This document shows, one piece after another, positions 35,301 through 41,629 of a stretch of DNA of 64,000 nucleotides. The translations under genes and the position numbers were made by a program. Source of the DNA: Leifsonia shinshuensis (GTDB taxonomy: Bacteria; Actinomycetota; Actinomycetes; Actinomycetales; Microbacteriaceae); contig NZ_JAHHZQ010000004.1 of the NCBI RefSeq assembly GCF_022606355.1, forward strand, positions 620,001 to 684,000, read 5' to 3'. Below the pieces are notes generated by a model. It was not told where the DNA came from and did no database searches. It saw only the letters and a list, made by a program, of their open reading frames with translations. Within the stretch, counting starts at the first letter, position 1. The number at the start of each line of letters is the position of its first letter.

Positions 35301-35712
35301 GTCGTGCTGCGGTGACCGTCTCGCCGAGCTCGGTGCGCCACGTGATCGCGGCGCCGCTCGGAAACGCGGTGCCGAGCGGGCGCAGGAAGTGCGTGGTCGT
35401 CGAGTCCGAGCCGGCGTCCTTCACCTCGTCGGTCTTTCCGCGCGCGTAGCTGTACACGGTCCGCTCGGAGCGTTGCCGGGAGTCGTCGCGCGCTGCGCGG
35501 TTGAACTCCTGCGGGTTCGGCATGATGACCGCCGACATGGCGTCCAGCACGGTCGACTTGCCGCGGCCGGTCGGGCCGAGGATGGCGATGCCGCCACGAC
35601 CGACCGGCATCCGGTGCAGGCCGTCGTACGCTCCCCAGTTGAGGAGCTGGACGAGCTCGATGCGGAACTGGCCCCGGCGGACCAGCCCGTCGTCTTCGGG
35701 CAGGTCGTTCAC
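32305..35712 (-). CDS. jetC: Wadjet SMC-like ATPase JetC (MksB)
   Basis: 1135 residues, GTG start overlapping the jetB stop (GTGA). Walker A GPTGRGKST (46-54) is followed by long coiled-coil arms (about 290-480 and 650-860) around a hinge-like region. Near the C-terminus come the ABC signature KSGGEGQE and Walker B PIVLDEGF. This is the SMC-type motor that extrudes plasmid DNA loops. Length and motif order match type I Wadjet. The protein ends with LREALEGERLALLPE; jetD follows after 13 nt. Confidence 0.95.
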   Translation of the reverse strand: MNDLPEDDGLVRRGQFRIELVQLLNWGAYDGLHRMPVGRGGIAILGPTGRGKSTVLDAMSAVIMPNPQEFNRAARDDSRQRSERTVYSYARGKTDEVKDAGSDSTTTHFLRPLGTAFPSGAAITWRTELGETVTAARLAWIGPDTSTQDEVTSATVYLLAHGEFPLARLTELVQEPGSSSPLTRASLGRLVHPERDLVTSSQPELRVRLCEELGIGGSDESQLKALTLLRRAQASKGVFSIDELFKSFVLTEPRALSRWETTLSSYREASALYDVFETTRRKLEVLADIPARAEQLEAARDDATGKRLLLSPAEGEDDPRLRVWLAEHVRDWVSGQVDAVRERKREQETLRRTAESDEGTAHRALQDAQARLTALGGDPSVALRRELDSAERFLLAQRRDRAAADAMFARAGLDAPESAEQLARLQEQAEALLTAAASDDDEKAQRYELAGRVDAAKKAIAAAAEEKRSYEQRSSNVPADADERRRRIAAGVGLPATSLPYVGELFEVAAGRRDWSRAVEAVLGETATHLLVDERSFAAVRRFVNDGDMRGRVVLVPATAGRAPELDPIDRTVPALLHFDEASPFWGWLHDELVRDRSVLCVESPDELDAPRGAGISAAVTRAGMRSAARGRVIKDDRRTASWIGLDNAPRIHELASRIAELEIELGEARAESDRAEAAHSAARGRGEALAAVRAVEWDAIELLPHEARVAELTAQLARVAVDNPEAAALQDEADRHDRARIAAAKRSAAIQAKLDELEAEHADLNDIEDSVADTLERNTPLTPDERLLLGTLPFAAPKQSADVDRRYAEALGALRDQIDTHQHSVEHLSEVIVLTLERFRDLDPTAEIDATIDSLPAVLAIHRTLVEDDLPRAKADWLVKAGASMGDSLRALLRQIEDDGHTIRRGVRPISNALRGIEFRQGSTLDIEPRPISNSDLHEFTRTLRRHTSGQAGSDRRDASAVERDFLELRRDLSRLEERSRAGEAWRRRVLDAREHYQFRAIETRADGTQIVHEGVAGKSGGEGQELIAFVLGAALRYRLGDGTDAIPTYAPIVLDEGFVKADNEYTGRALAAFRGLGFQLIVGAPRDKVNAFEEHVESVAYITGDPARPGFSRIYSLSIREALEGERLALLPE

Positions 35713-36464
35713 TCGCCGGCCTCCTCAGTGGTGTCGTCGGTGATGCCGTCTGCGGCGTCGTCCGTGTCGTCCGCTCCGTCGTCGGCGACGTCCTCGCCGG
35801 CCGCGGTGAGGAACGTCCGCTCCAGGTGCAGCAGCTGGTCCGTGCCGATCAGCGGCACCACGGCCGGCGACACCACGAACAGGTCGGGGTCCTCCGGGGT
35901 GGGCGTCAACAGCTCCAGCCGGTCGAGCGCCACGATCGCGGCCTGGACGCGTCGATCGGTGCGCACCTCGTCGTGCGACGAGTCGGCTTGGAACCGGCTG
36001 AGGAACTCGGCGATGTGGTCGCGGCTCACCGTGACGGGCTCGTCGGTCGCGTCGGTGTACGCGTGCTCCTGGCGCAGGAGCACCAGCAGCAGGGACGCGT
36101 CGCGCGAGAGGGGCTTCTCGCGCCGCAGGAGCACGGGCACGCCGTCCTCGCCGTTCTGCCTCTTGAAGGCGACCTCGTGCGCGACGTCCAGGTGCAGCGT
36201 CAGGAACAGCTCCTCCAGCCGTGCGCGGATGTCGGTCTCGTGGTCGAGCAGGCCGCGCCAGGCCTCCGGGTGCTTCCCGCGCGTGATGAACCGGCTGGTC
36301 AGCAGGGTGACGAGCGCCAGCCGCGCCTCTCGGGGGAGGGCGTCGCCGACCAGCCGGTCCCCGAAGGCGTCCGAGGCGGTCGCGCCGTCGTCCTCACGAT
36401 GCTCCGTCGCGGGTCCGCTGGCCGTCGCGGATCCACTGGCCGTCACGAATTCACTGTCCGTCAC
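35709..36464 (-). CDS. jetB: Wadjet kite-like subunit JetB (MksE, DUF4194)
   Basis: 251 residues from GTG 36464, which overlaps the jetA stop by 4 nt; the longer open frame upstream runs through jetA and is not used. An acidic, Ala/Ser/Thr-rich N-terminus precedes the DUF4194 winged-helix core (LVTLLTSRFITRGKHPEAW, LLVLLRQEHAYTDATDEP, HIAEFLSRFQ, DRLELL) and a very acidic tail (DDGADDTDDAADG). It bridges JetA and JetC. The tandem VTDSEFVTASGS start could also be entered at the second GTG seven codons on. Confidence 0.9.
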   Translation of the reverse strand: MTDSEFVTASGSATASGPATEHREDDGATASDAFGDRLVGDALPREARLALVTLLTSRFITRGKHPEAWRGLLDHETDIRARLEELFLTLHLDVAHEVAFKRQNGEDGVPVLLRREKPLSRDASLLLVLLRQEHAYTDATDEPVTVSRDHIAEFLSRFQADSSHDEVRTDRRVQAAIVALDRLELLTPTPEDPDLFVVSPAVVPLIGTDQLLHLERTFLTAAGEDVADDGADDTDDAADGITDDTTEEAGE

Positions 36465-37957
36465 CGTTCGTCCGTCTCCTGGTCGGCCGCGTCCCGTCCG
36501 AAGACCAGGAGCGGCATGGTCACTTCGCGCGCGCCGGCGGCGATGTCGAGCGGGACCGTCTGCACGCCCTCCGCCACCGCACCGTGCTCGGCGCCGAGCT
36601 CGATCAGGCTGACCGCGAGGCCGAGCCTGCGGTACTCCTCGGGCGTCGCCGCGTACACGTCGGCGCCGGTGACGGTCTCCGCGTCGGCGAGGAGGGCGTC
36701 GATCGTCTCTCGCACCGCTGCCGCGCTCGTCGCGACGGCGAGGCGGAGGGCCTCGCGTTCCTCCTCGGGCAGCGGGTCGTCGTTCTCGGCGATCGCGACG
36801 CCGATGTCCGGGCGCCCCCTGTCGCGCCAGAGCTGCGCCTGCGTCACATCGACGAGGTTCCAGGTGCCGATGCCCAGTACATCGTCGTCGACGAGCGTGG
36901 ATCCCGGTCGGCGCTGGGTCCAGAGAGCCCCCGCGTCGAGCGCGCGCCCGGCGAGGGACAGCAGGCGGGCGTGTCGGTCGGAGCCGTTCCTGCTGAGGAA
37001 CCGCCGGAGCGACGACGTCCAGCGCACGTACGTCTCCTGCACGAGCTGCTCCTCGGCGAGCAGCGAGGTGATCAGCGTCTCCAGCTGCGCCCGCTGTCGC
37101 TCGGTGAGCTCGGTGACCTCGGCGGGACGCGCGAGAACGCGCTCGATGTCCGCACGCATCGTGTCCACCTCGCGGGAGGACAGCATCGCCGCGAACCCGC
37201 GGTAGGCGCGCCCTTCCGGCGTCTGCTCGAGGAGGTCGTTGTCTCGCAGGAAGCGGTCCACCAACGCGCCCTTGCCGATGGTCTGCGACGATGCAGCCCT
37301 GGCGACCTCGCGGTGCCGCTGCTCCACCATCGCGCCGAGCTGGCGGAAGTCCTCCGGGAGGGTCGCTGTCAACCGCAGCACCTCGCGCACCTGGCGGGCG
37401 ACGGCCTCCGGCCCTGCGACCTGCGCACCGTGCTCTGCGATGTCGTCTCTGCGCCGCTGCAGCTCCGCGATCTCGCGGTCGAGCCGCTCGAGCTGGGAGT
37501 CGGCCGTCGGGTCGGTCAGCGCCGCCAGCTGGTGGACGGCGTGGGCGATGCTCGCGAAGCGGGCCTCCGAGACGGCGCTGTCCGGCTCCGCCAGCTCGCG
37601 CACGACCCGGAGCGCCTGCAGCGAGTACTGGGAGAGGCGATAGCGCGCCCGCCCCTCGCCTGCGCCCGCGCGGGTTCGGACCAGCCAGCGGCTGTCGACC
37701 CAGCTGCGGCAGTACTCGGCGGGGGAGGTGCGCGTGCCCTCGGGATCGGCGGGCTCGCGATCGTCGTCGAGCTCCTCGAGGGCGTCGGCGACCTTCTGAT
37801 GGAACCAGTCGGCGGAGACCGTCCCGTCGGCGTACTCCAGGTGACGGGAGAAGAGGGGGAGGACCCAGCGGCCGTTGTAGCTGCGCAGCAGAGCCCAGGT
37901 CGGATGCTCCTCCCAGACCGCGGCGACGCGTGCGCCGTCGAGGGCCTCGTCCATCAT
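36461..37957 (-). CDS. jetA: Wadjet kleisin-like subunit JetA (MksF, DUF3375)
   Basis: 498 residues from ATG 37957; GGAGG directly precedes the ATGATG pair, so the second ATG (37954) is possible. The N-terminus (EEHPTWALLRSYNGRWVLPLF) and the helical kleisin-like body (QLERLDREIAELQRRRDDI, TEDFRQ-type segment LPEDFRQLGAMVEQRHRE) match DUF3375, the JetA hallmark of type I. First gene of the coupled jetABCD operon. Only about 45 bp separate its start from the U-tract of the tRNA terminator, so its promoter must lie in that gap or in the tRNA region. Confidence 0.92.
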   Translation of the reverse strand: MMDEALDGARVAAVWEEHPTWALLRSYNGRWVLPLFSRHLEYADGTVSADWFHQKVADALEELDDDREPADPEGTRTSPAEYCRSWVDSRWLVRTRAGAGEGRARYRLSQYSLQALRVVRELAEPDSAVSEARFASIAHAVHQLAALTDPTADSQLERLDREIAELQRRRDDIAEHGAQVAGPEAVARQVREVLRLTATLPEDFRQLGAMVEQRHREVARAASSQTIGKGALVDRFLRDNDLLEQTPEGRAYRGFAAMLSSREVDTMRADIERVLARPAEVTELTERQRAQLETLITSLLAEEQLVQETYVRWTSSLRRFLSRNGSDRHARLLSLAGRALDAGALWTQRRPGSTLVDDDVLGIGTWNLVDVTQAQLWRDRGRPDIGVAIAENDDPLPEEEREALRLAVATSAAAVRETIDALLADAETVTGADVYAATPEEYRRLGLAVSLIELGAEHGAVAEGVQTVPLDIAAGAREVTMPLLVFGRDAADQETDER

Positions 37958-38000
37958 CCTCCGCTGCCATGATCCGGGTTGAGGCCACAGGCCGCCTGAA

Positions 38001-38044
38001 CAAAAAGCGGCCCGGACCTGGGGATTTCTCCTCAAGTCCGGGCC
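38001..38044 (-). terminator. Rho-independent terminator of the initiator tRNA
   Basis: On the minus strand an 11-bp stem (38034-38044 with 38009-38019, one G-T wobble, GGCCCGGAC core) is followed by GC and five Ts (38006-38002). It begins 4 nt after the tRNA CCA and ends 45 bp before jetA. Confidence 0.88.
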
Positions 38045-38047
38045 AGT

Positions 38048-38124
38048 TGGTTGCGGGGGCAGGATTTGAACCTACGACCTCTGGGTTATGAGCCCAGCGA
38101 GCTACCGAGCTGCTCCACCCCGCG
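38048..38124 (-). tRNA. Initiator tRNA-Met (anticodon CAT)
   Basis: 77 nt including an encoded CCA (38048-38050). The cloverleaf reads CGCGGGG acceptor, D arm with AGCTCGGTAGCTCG, anticodon stem CTGGG/CCCAG with loop CTCATAA, and T arm with GGTTCAAATCC. The three consecutive G-C pairs in the anticodon stem and the unpaired C1-A72 at the end of the acceptor are the hallmarks of bacterial initiator tRNA, which separates it from elongator Met. It lies between the Wadjet operon and the divergent response-regulator/PIG-L operon. Confidence 0.95.
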
Positions 38125-38136
38125 GCACAAGAAATG

Positions 38137-38165
38137 ACTCTAGCACGGCTGCGGGGTGCTGTGAA
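38137..38165 (-). promoter_or_regulatory. Probable sigma-70-type promoter of the initiator tRNA
   Basis: On the minus strand TTCACA (38165-38160) and TAGAGT (38142-38137) are separated by 17 nt, and the -10 ends 12 nt before the mature tRNA 5' end. Both hexamers differ little from consensus. Confidence 0.65.
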
Positions 38166-38173
38166 ATCCGGAT

Positions 38174-38199
38174 GCACGCCCGGGCGCGTCCGGGCGTGC
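38174..38199. promoter_or_regulatory. Perfect 26-bp palindrome upstream of the signalling operon
   Basis: GCACGCCCGG (38174-38183) and CCGGGCGTGC (38190-38199) are exact complements around a 6-nt loop. In addition GGCGCGTCCGGG occurs twice as a direct repeat (38183-38194 and 38204-38215), 21 bp apart, which is two helical turns. The cluster lies between the tRNA promoter and the candidate -10 of the plus-strand operon, so it may be a regulator-binding site. Neither operon response regulator has a DNA-binding domain. Confidence 0.5.
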
Positions 38200-38237
38200 C
38201 CGTGGCGCGTCCGGGGTGCCTAGACCGCCCGTCCCAC

Positions 38238-38243
38238 TAGAGT
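38238..38243 (+). promoter_or_regulatory. Candidate -10 element (TAGAGT) of the RR/PIG-L operon
   Basis: TAGAGT lies 24 bp before the ATG at 38268 and 13 bp before the AGGAG ribosome site (38257-38261). No good -35 is seen at 16-18 bp, which would fit an activator-dependent promoter. Confidence 0.35.
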
Positions 38244-38267
38244 CGTCGCAGGACCCAGGAGATGCGT

Positions 38268-39335
38268 ATGGCGAATTCGGCCCAGAAGTACCGCGTGTGC
38301 GTGATCGAGGACGACCCCGACGTCGCCTTCTACATGAAGACCGTGCTCGAGAAGCGCGCGGACGCGCAGGTCGTCGCCGTCACCGATCCGTCCATCGCCC
38401 TCGACACGATCGCCTCGTTCGACCCGGACGTCGTGATCACCGACATCGAGATGCCGGGGATCTCCGGCATCGACCTGCTGCGCGAGGTGCGCAGCCGGCA
38501 TCCCGGGCTCCCTGTCGTGGTCATGACGGCGCACGTGTCGGTCGACTACGCGGTCTCCGCGCTGCGCGCGCAGGCCGACGAGTTCCTCACCAAGCCCATC
38601 GCGTCGTCCGAGCTCGTCGCCATCGTGAACCGTCTCGCCGAAGAGGGGCGCACGAAGCGCGCAGCCAGCCAGCAGCAGGTGGTCCTGGCGATCGGCGCGC
38701 ACCCGGACGACGTCGAGATCGGTGTCGGCGGGATCCTGTCCGCTCACCGCGACGCCGGCAACGAGGTCGTCATCCTGACGCTCTCGCGGGGCGCCCGCGG
38801 CGGCGATGCCGACGACCGCCAGCACGAGTCCCTCGCCGCTGCCGAGCTGCTCGGTGCGCGGCTCTTCCTCGAAGACCTCGAAGACACCCGCATCTCGGCC
38901 GCCGACCCGACGGTGAGCATCATCGAGCGCGTCGTCGCCGAGGTGCAGCCCGACATCGTCTACACACACTCCGCGCACGATCGGCACCAGGACCACCGGG
39001 CGGTGCACGCGGCCGTCAACGTGGCCACCCGCAACGTCCGCACGGTCTGCTGCTTCCAGAGCCCGTCCGCGACGATCGACTTCAGGCCGACGCGGTTCGT
39101 GCCGATCGACGGCTTCACGGACGCCAAGCTGCGGCTCATCGACTGCTTCCGCTCCCAGACCGAGCTGCGCTCGTATCTGGATCACGACTTCGTCCTCGCC
39201 ACCGCCCGCTACTGGTCGCGGTTCGGCGGTGGAACCAACTGCGAGCCGTTGGAGGTGATGCGCGACACCGCGGACATCTCCGTCCCGGCGTCGGCCATCC
39301 AGACCGACGCCCGAATCCGGAGGAACCAGGAATGA
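38268..39335 (+). CDS. Response regulator receiver fused to PIG-L (LmbE) deacetylase
   Basis: 355 residues from ATG 38268: AGGAG is 6 nt before it, whereas the ATG at 38262 touches the AGGAG. Residues 8-125 are a receiver domain with the acidic pair in VIEDDPD, phospho-acceptor D59 (VITDIEMPG) and K109 (FLTKP). Residues 137-300 are a zinc-dependent PIG-L domain with AHPDDVE (144-150) and HDRHQDH (H240, D242, H243). PIG-L enzymes deacetylate N-acetylglucosamine groups in GPI, mycothiol, bacillithiol and polysaccharides. The fusion predicts a phosphorylation-controlled deacetylase. Cytosolic. First of seven genes, all joined by 4-nt overlaps. Confidence 0.93.
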   Translation: MANSAQKYRVCVIEDDPDVAFYMKTVLEKRADAQVVAVTDPSIALDTIASFDPDVVITDIEMPGISGIDLLREVRSRHPGLPVVVMTAHVSVDYAVSALRAQADEFLTKPIASSELVAIVNRLAEEGRTKRAASQQQVVLAIGAHPDDVEIGVGGILSAHRDAGNEVVILTLSRGARGGDADDRQHESLAAAELLGARLFLEDLEDTRISAADPTVSIIERVVAEVQPDIVYTHSAHDRHQDHRAVHAAVNVATRNVRTVCCFQSPSATIDFRPTRFVPIDGFTDAKLRLIDCFRSQTELRSYLDHDFVLATARYWSRFGGGTNCEPLEVMRDTADISVPASAIQTDARIRRNQE

Positions 39336-40342
39336 CCGCATCCCGCACCCGCGTCCTCGTCACGGGAGCCGGCGGCCCGGCGGGCATCGCCGTGATCCGC
39401 TCGCTGCTCAAGCGCGACGATGTCGAGGTCTACGCCGCCGACATGGACGGCTGGGCGAGCGGCCTGTATCTCGTGCCGGAGTCCGCCAGGCGGATCGTGC
39501 CGCCCGGCCGTGCCCCGTCCTTCGTCGACGATGTGATCGCCCTGTGCGCCGCGGACGGCATCGGGGTGCTGTTCTCGACGGTCGATGTGGAGCTGCCGGG
39601 CCTCGCCGCGCGCCGCGACGAGCTCGCCGCCGTCGGCGCCGCGCTGGCCGCCCCCAGCCACGAGACGCTCGTGACCTGCCTCGACAAGTACCGTCTGGCG
39701 CAGGCCGTCGACGGCAAGGCGCGCATCCCGGAGACCCGGCTGCTGGATCGGGACGGCGTCGGCGCGGACTGGGTCTTCCCCGTGATCATCAAGCCGCGCA
39801 GCGGTGCGGGATCGCGCGGTGTGCGTCTGATCGCCGATCGTGCCGCGCTGGAGTCGCTGGGGGAGGACCCGAGCATCCTCGTGCAGGAGAACCTGCCGGG
39901 CGAGGAGTTCTCGGTCGACGTCCTCGCGGGCCTCGACGGCACGGTGATCGCCGCCGTTCCGCGCTCCCGCGAACGGGTCGACTCCGGTGTCTCCATCGCC
40001 GGGCGCACGGTGCGCAGGGACGAGCTCTCGCAGACGGCTTCCGACGTAGCCAGAGCCATCGGGCTCACCGGTGTCGCCAATGTGCAGCTCCGGTACAGCA
40101 GCGACGGGGTCCCCGCGCTGCTGGAGGTGAATCCGCGCTTCCCCGGCGCGATGCCGCTGACGATCGCCGCGGGGGTCGACATGCCGTCGCTGCTCCTCGA
40201 CCTCGTTCTCGGGCGTCCCGTGCCCTCCGCCGTCGACTTCACCGAGCTCGCCAACGTGCGCTACCTCGAAGACGTCTTCCTCGACCCGGCCGATGTCCTC
40301 GTCTCCGAGAACGCGGCCCACGCGGAGGGACCGGAGGAGTGA
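39332..40342 (+). CDS. ATP-grasp ligase (carbamoyl-phosphate-synthase/PylC-like)
   Basis: 336 residues; ATG 39332 overlaps the preceding stop (ATGA), with AGG-rich purines upstream. A Rossmann-like N-domain (VLVTGAGGPAGIAVIRSLLKR) precedes the ATP-grasp fold: VIIKPRSGAGSRGV (nucleotide loop, about 154-167), LVQENLPGEEFSVDVL, and the metal-binding ALLEVNPRFPG. Such enzymes form amide or peptide-like bonds via an acyl phosphate. The substrate cannot be told from sequence. Placed after a deacetylase that would expose an amine, it could acylate that amine; this is inference. Confidence 0.9.
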   Translation: MTASRTRVLVTGAGGPAGIAVIRSLLKRDDVEVYAADMDGWASGLYLVPESARRIVPPGRAPSFVDDVIALCAADGIGVLFSTVDVELPGLAARRDELAAVGAALAAPSHETLVTCLDKYRLAQAVDGKARIPETRLLDRDGVGADWVFPVIIKPRSGAGSRGVRLIADRAALESLGEDPSILVQENLPGEEFSVDVLAGLDGTVIAAVPRSRERVDSGVSIAGRTVRRDELSQTASDVARAIGLTGVANVQLRYSSDGVPALLEVNPRFPGAMPLTIAAGVDMPSLLLDLVLGRPVPSAVDFTELANVRYLEDVFLDPADVLVSENAAHAEGPEE

Positions 40343-41091
40343 CCGACCGTCTGCGCGCGCTGCTGCGCGGCGACTTCCACGTGCACTCCACGTTCTCGGA
40401 CGACGCCAGGAGCACGCTCGCGGAGAACATCGCGGCTGCCGCAGCAGCGGGGCTCAGCCACGTCCGGCTGACCGACCACGTGCGGGCGTCCACCACCTGG
40501 GTGCCCGAGTTCCTCGCGGCGGTGGCGGCCGAGCCCGTGCCGGACGGCCTCAGCGTGCTCACGGGCGTCGAGGCCAAGCTGCTCGACGCCTCCGGCGCGG
40601 TCGACGTCCCCGCAGACCTCGTGGTCGGAGCGGGCGGCGTCGACGCGATCGTGATCGGCGACCACCAGTTCCCCGGCACCGATGGTCCCTGGTCGCCGGA
40701 CGAGACCCGCCGTCGCATCGCCGACGGCCTGTCGGCGCACGACGCCCTCGACCTCCTGATCGAGGCGAGCATCCGGGCGATGGAGGGCACCAGGCACGCA
40801 CAGCTCGCGCACTGGTTCTCGATCCTGCCCAAGGTGGGGCTCTCCGAGGAGCAGCTCGGCGCTGACCGGCTGGCGGCGTGGGCCTCCGCGGCCGCGGCGA
40901 CCGGCACCCTCGTCGAGGTGAACGAGAAGTGGGCGTGCCCCGGTCCGGAGGCCGTGCTGGCGCTCCGGGACGCCGGAGCGCGTATCGTTGCGTCCACCGA
41001 CAGTCACGACGCGGCCGATGTCGGCCGATACGACCGGGTGACGGCCGTGCTCGACGCCGTGGAGGCCGCGGAACGGGAGGAGCGCCGATGA
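40339..41091 (+). CDS. PHP-domain phosphoesterase (histidinol-phosphatase-like)
   Basis: 250 residues, GTG 40339 in a GTGA overlap, with GGAGGA just before. PHP motifs: GDFHVHS (H14, H16), LTDHV (46-47), GVEAK, GDHQFPG, the histidine of AQLAHW, VEVNEKW and ASTDSHDA. The set is complete enough for a trinuclear metal site. Substrates in this family are phosphate monoesters such as histidinol phosphate, but no histidine genes are nearby. In this operon it would remove a phosphate from a product or intermediate of the neighbouring enzymes; the substrate is unknown. Distinct from the TrpH-like PHP protein at 5640-6515. Confidence 0.9.
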   Translation: MTDRLRALLRGDFHVHSTFSDDARSTLAENIAAAAAAGLSHVRLTDHVRASTTWVPEFLAAVAAEPVPDGLSVLTGVEAKLLDASGAVDVPADLVVGAGGVDAIVIGDHQFPGTDGPWSPDETRRRIADGLSAHDALDLLIEASIRAMEGTRHAQLAHWFSILPKVGLSEEQLGADRLAAWASAAAATGTLVEVNEKWACPGPEAVLALRDAGARIVASTDSHDAADVGRYDRVTAVLDAVEAAEREERR

Positions 41092-41243
41092 GCCCCGTCC
41101 AGCTGACGCGCGTGCAGCGGGAGGAGCTGCAGCGCGAGATCGACCGCAACCGGCGGTGGGAGCTGCGCCTGCCGGTCTACGGCGGCATCGCGCTGGTGGT
41201 GATCGCGGCCGTGGTCGTGGTGCGGGTGGTGTTCTTCTCATGA
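41088..41243 (+). CDS. 51-residue single-pass membrane protein in the signalling operon
   Basis: ATG 41088 overlaps the PHP stop (ATGA) after a strong GGGAGGAG, and its own stop overlaps the next start, so it is certainly translated as part of the chain. An amphipathic charged N-terminus (VQREELQREIDRNRRWELRLP) is followed by one transmembrane helix (about 31-49, GGIALVVIAAVVVVRVVFF). No family is recognised. It could tether the soluble enzymes or contact the histidine kinase; both ideas are inference. Confidence 0.8.
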   Translation: MSPVQLTRVQREELQREIDRNRRWELRLPVYGGIALVVIAAVVVVRVVFFS

Positions 41244-41629
41244 CCGACGTCAAACGCATCGTCATCGCCGACGACGATGACGACATCCGCGGCCTGATGG
41301 TCATCGCCGCCAACCGCGCGGGCGTCGAGATCGCCGCCGCCGTCGACAACGGCCGCGCGGCGCTGGACGCCGTGGTCGAGGGCGGGATCGACCTCGCCGT
41401 GCTCGACATCTCGATGCCGGGGCTCAACGGCGTCGAGGTCGCCGAGGCGATCCGCGGCGACGACGCGACGAAGGACACACTCATCCTGATGGTCTCCGCC
41501 TCCGTGCAGCTGCTCACCGATCACGGAGTGGTCGCCAACCGGTCCGACAGCTTCATCATCAAGCCGTTCAGCCCCCGCGCGCTCTCCGAACGCATCCGAT
41601 CGATGCTCGGCCTGGTGGAGACGGTATGA
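41240..41629 (+). CDS. Single-domain response regulator (CheY-like)
   Basis: 129 residues, ATG in a 4-nt overlap. The receiver consists of an acidic cluster DDDDD (11-15), phospho-acceptor D56 (LAVLDISMPG), a VSAS switch residue and the lysine of FIIKPFSP. There is no output domain, so it acts as a phosphate shuttle, phosphate sink or protein-binding switch. It is directly followed by the histidine kinase and is its most likely substrate, together with the receiver of the PIG-L fusion. Confidence 0.95.
   Translation: MTDVKRIVIADDDDDIRGLMVIAANRAGVEIAAAVDNGRAALDAVVEGGIDLAVLDISMPGLNGVEVAEAIRGDDATKDTLILMVSASVQLLTDHGVVANRSDSFIIKPFSPRALSERIRSMLGLVETV

Noticed and set aside
31327-36612. 1761-codon plus-strand frame through the Wadjet genes
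   Set aside because: Composition (Arg/Ser/Val-rich, no folds) shows a shadow frame; jetABCD on the other strand have full motif sets and coupled starts.
31035-38124. Integrated mobile island at the initiator tRNA
   Set aside because: No integrase and no duplicated tRNA 3' end at the far boundary; GC content looks like the neighbours.
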